From: an uncultured Methylococcaceae bacterium
GTDB taxonomy: Bacteria > Pseudomonadota > Gammaproteobacteria > Methylococcales > Methylomonadaceae
NCBI GenBank assembly: GCA_903903765.1
Contig: CAIVAH010000136.1
Coordinates: 1-7,296, forward strand
Direction: 5' to 3'
Length of the DNA stretch: 7,296 bases
Part shown: positions 5,753 through 7,296 of the stretch, one piece after another
Position numbering within the stretch: position 1 is the stretch's first letter
Layout of the letters: each line of letters starts with the position of its first letter
Made by a program: the position numbers and the translations under genes
The notes under the pieces: generated by a model
What the model was told of the DNA's origin: nothing
The model's input: only the letters and a program-made list of their open reading frames with translations
Database searches by the model: none

Positions 5753-6723
5753 GAATTATCTTGTTTATAAAATACGGCTGTTTTATGGAGGGCATCCTCA
5801 ATTTTTACGGTGGGGGTCCAATTTAACAGTTGTTGTGTTTTGGAAATATCTACTTGTAAAGATTCGCATAATCTTTGCGCAAAGGCGGCTTTTCCTAGTA
5901 GCTTTGCCGTCCATTGTAACACCACGCTCGGTATCGGTATTAAAAGTGCTTTTTTACCTAAAGACATTGCCACGCGTCTTAATAAATCCGGTGTTGAAAT
6001 ATCAAAACCATCAGAGACCAAAAAGGTTTCATTAGCAGCAGCAGGGTGGTTTATACAGCAAATGATTAAATCGATCAGGTTGTCTATCGCCACAAGGCTA
6101 CGTTTATTATGAATAGCACCTAACGGTAACGGCAGGCATTTACTTAAAATCTCCATCATGTTTCTAAAATTAGCTTTAACACCGGGTCCATAAATGAGCG
6201 GTGGGCGAATAATGACCACTTCTAAGCTCGTGTCTTTAGTTAACTGCTGTAAGGCTATTTCTGCTTCATATTTAGAGATACCATAAGGATCAGAAGGCGC
6301 AGGTAAGTCTTCGGGTGTGTAGGGATGGCCTAACGGTGTTCCTTCTCCATTGACTTTAACTGAGCTCATAAAAATAAAGCGTTTTACACCCGCCTTAACG
6401 GCGGTTTGCGCCAAATGTAAAGTGCCCTCAACATTCACTGCACGGTAGGCCGTTAATGCATCCTTTGCAGTCTCATTCATAACATGGACACGTGCGGCGA
6501 GATGAACAACAGCATCAACGCCTATTAAAGCGTCTGTCCAATTAGTAGAAGCATTAATTTCGCCAACAGCTTGATGAGCAGAGGACGTTTTATCAATCTT
6601 GCGGACGGCCTCATGAACGATATAACCTTGATTGCTTAAAGTCTTACAAAGCGCTTTACCCACAAAGCCGTTCGCGCCAGTGATGAGTATAGTTTTAGCT
6701 AATGAATCATGTGTGTTAGGCAA
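5749..6723 (-). CDS. wbpV: NAD(P)-dependent sugar epimerase/reductase, WbpV-like (probable UDP-4-keto-6-deoxy-GlcNAc 4-reductase)
   Basis: This is a 324-residue extended short-chain dehydrogenase acting on nucleotide sugars. It shows the cofactor motif TGANGFVG at 15-22, HLAARVHV at 74-81, the catalytic serine pair at 120-121, and the YxxxK pair Tyr147/Lys151 in DPYGISKYEAE. In Pseudomonas aeruginosa O6 and Rhizobium etli, enzymes of this subfamily reduce UDP-4-keto-6-deoxy-GlcNAc to UDP-QuiNAc. The adjacent WbpL- and WbpM-like genes in the same order support that role; a plain C4 epimerase is the alternative. The start is TTG at 6723. No ATG or GTG lies between the upstream in-frame stop at 6763-6765 and the Rossmann motif, so a rare start codon is needed. 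It has only a weak GAG-type ribosome site. It is the first gene of the operon, with a promoter at about 6765-6794. Confidence 0.9.
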   Translation of the reverse strand: MPNTHDSLAKTILITGANGFVGKALCKTLSNQGYIVHEAVRKIDKTSSAHQAVGEINASTNWTDALIGVDAVVHLAARVHVMNETAKDALTAYRAVNVEGTLHLAQTAVKAGVKRFIFMSSVKVNGEGTPLGHPYTPEDLPAPSDPYGISKYEAEIALQQLTKDTSLEVVIIRPPLIYGPGVKANFRNMMEILSKCLPLPLGAIHNKRSLVAIDNLIDLIICCINHPAAANETFLVSDGFDISTPDLLRRVAMSLGKKALLIPIPSVVLQWTAKLLGKAAFAQRLCESLQVDISKTQQLLNWTPTVKIEDALHKTAVFYKQDNS

Positions 6724-6764
6724 AGGGTTTTCTCTGAATGAGTTTGAATAATAAATTTGGGGTT

Positions 6765-6794
6765 ATTATAGCCTGAGAGTTTGGGATTGATGAA
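6765..6794 (-). promoter_or_regulatory. Predicted promoter of the wbpV-wbpL-wbpM-like operon
   Basis: On the minus strand a perfect TATAAT lies at 6770-6765. A poor -35 (TTCATC, 6794-6789) lies 18 nt upstream. The start would be near 6758, giving a leader of about 35 nt before the TTG start. A weak -35 beside a perfect -10 is compatible with an activator. A 10-nt direct repeat overlaps the spacer and the sequence just upstream of the -35. Confidence 0.5.
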
Positions 6795-6806
6795 TTGTTT
6801 GGGATT
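6779..6806. repeat. Direct repeat GTTTGGGATT x2 in the divergent promoter region
   Basis: GTTTGGGATT occurs at 6779-6788 and 6797-6806, 18 bp start to start, each followed by GA or AA. The copies flank the predicted -35 of the sugar operon and lie upstream of the flippase gene. Spacing near two helical turns would put two bound protomers on nearly the same face. A binding protein is not known; this is inference from position and repetition. Confidence 0.4.
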
Positions 6807-6978
6807 AAACAAATAATCTCTATAGAATATGTATCAAATGATGCTGTCGCTAAAGAAATGCACATCGCTTACCCTGAAATTTTATATGGAGCATTATTTC
6901 GCCAACTGTCATTTTATAATCATTTATCAGTGACTTTTATAAAACCAATTTCTAGACTTTGTTGCCTAATCTTTATTA
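6807..6978 (+). promoter_or_regulatory. Leader and promoter region of the flippase gene
   Basis: This is the flippase side of the 255-nt divergent spacer (6724-6978). Possible plus-strand -10 elements are TATAGA at 6821-6826 (with TTGGGA at 6799-6804, 16 nt spacer) and TATAAT at 6915-6920 (no convincing -35). Short reading frames here have no ribosome site or recognisable protein. I see no JUMPstart/ops element and no terminator. Confidence 0.3.
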
Positions 6979-7296
6979 ATGTCATTAAAAAAAAATATCT
7001 TTGCTAATTATGTCGGAGTGATTAGTACTGCTTTAGCCCCCGTTTTAGCATTGCCTTGGTATCTAGATATTTTAGGGCCTAAACAATTTGGTTTAGTAAG
7101 CTTTGTTGTAATGTTTCAAGGTTTACTTGCTTTAATAGATGCTGGCATGAGCCAAGCATTGGTTCGTGAAATAGCAATTCGCTTTGATTCTACTTCAAAT
7201 AATCAGCGTAGAACGGGGTTGTTATTATATGGTTTTGAAAGAATTTATTGGTTGTTTGCGATTATTGTGGGTTGTCTGGCTTTGTTTTCAGCAGAA
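6979..7296 (+). CDS. wzx: Wzx-type oligosaccharide flippase, N-terminal part (cut by window edge)
   Basis: The 106 visible codons encode a membrane protein beginning MSLKKNIFANYVGVISTAL. Wzx proteins (MATE/MVF superfamily) translocate undecaprenyl-linked repeat units from the cytoplasmic to the periplasmic face of the inner membrane. The N-terminal pattern is typical: NYVG at 10-13, a first helix, PWYLDILGPKQFGLVSF at 26-42, a second helix, then DAGMSQALVREIA at 54-66, which matches the family's D-x-G-x-x-x-x-x-x-R-x-x-A region. A third helix starts about 89. Full-length members are 400-500 residues, so the gene continues to the right. The ATG at 6979 is the first start after an in-frame TAA and gives the expected N-terminus, but no Shine-Dalgarno precedes it. 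Codons 3-6 contain nine consecutive A residues (6987-6995). It is divergent from the QuiNAc-type operon and probably belongs to the same glycan pathway. Confidence 0.88.
   Translation, partial: MSLKKNIFANYVGVISTALAPVLALPWYLDILGPKQFGLVSFVVMFQGLLALIDAGMSQALVREIAIRFDSTSNNQRRTGLLLYGFERIYWLFAIIVGCLALFSAE

Noticed and set aside
6795..7007. 70-codon plus-strand frame beginning with TTG
   Set aside because: No ribosome site and no recognisable protein. It overlaps the flippase start in another frame; its composition looks like AT-rich spacer.
1..7296. CRISPR array, tRNA/rRNA, insertion sequence or prophage
   Set aside because: No regularly spaced repeats, no tRNA-like cloverleaf that I could recognise, no transposase or phage protein, and no terminal inverted repeats were found. 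All long frames are accounted for by metabolic and envelope genes.

Overview
The window reads as chromosome of an AT-rich gammaproteobacterium. The identifiable proteins (TypA/BipA, a CrgA/DmlR-type LysR regulator, and a WbpM/WbpL/WbpV-like sugar set resembling the end of Pseudomonas O-antigen loci) support this. I cannot name a genus. Among gammaproteobacteria a methanotroph-like lineage is possible, but that is only an impression.

Layout. Positions 1-262 (minus) hold the start of typA, a ribosome-associated GTPase that runs off the left edge. Positions 357-2253 (minus) hold a tight three-gene unit transcribed right to left: a LysR-type regulator, then a class I SAM-dependent methyltransferase whose ATG overlaps the regulator's stop (TAATG), then a single-domain rhodanese starting 5 nt later. 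No terminator is visible between the rhodanese and typA. Positions 2254-2488 are a divergent promoter region. Positions 2489-2641 (plus) encode a 50-residue hydrophobic protein with a good ribosome binding site. Its 3' untranslated region carries three CCTCC (anti-Shine-Dalgarno-like) motifs, a hairpin and a strong rho-independent terminator ending at 2755.

Positions 2766-6723 (minus) are a three-gene surface-polysaccharide operon with ATGA overlaps at both junctions: an NAD-dependent sugar reductase/epimerase, a polytopic polyprenyl-phosphate sugar-1-phosphate transferase, and a membrane-bound UDP-GlcNAc 4,6-dehydratase. The order and content match wbpV-wbpL-wbpM. The simplest reading is synthesis of UDP-QuiNAc (or a close relative such as FucNAc) and its loading onto undecaprenyl phosphate to start an O-antigen or other glycan repeat unit. 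A divergent gene from 6979 to the right edge (plus) is the N-terminal part of a Wzx-type flippase, which would move the completed lipid-linked unit across the inner membrane. The right half is therefore the edge of a polysaccharide cluster abutting housekeeping genes.

Most of the window is recognisable biology. The least explained part is the small membrane-protein gene at 2489-2641 with its motif-rich 3' tail and palindromic leader. The coupled LysR/methyltransferase/rhodanese unit also has no known substrate.
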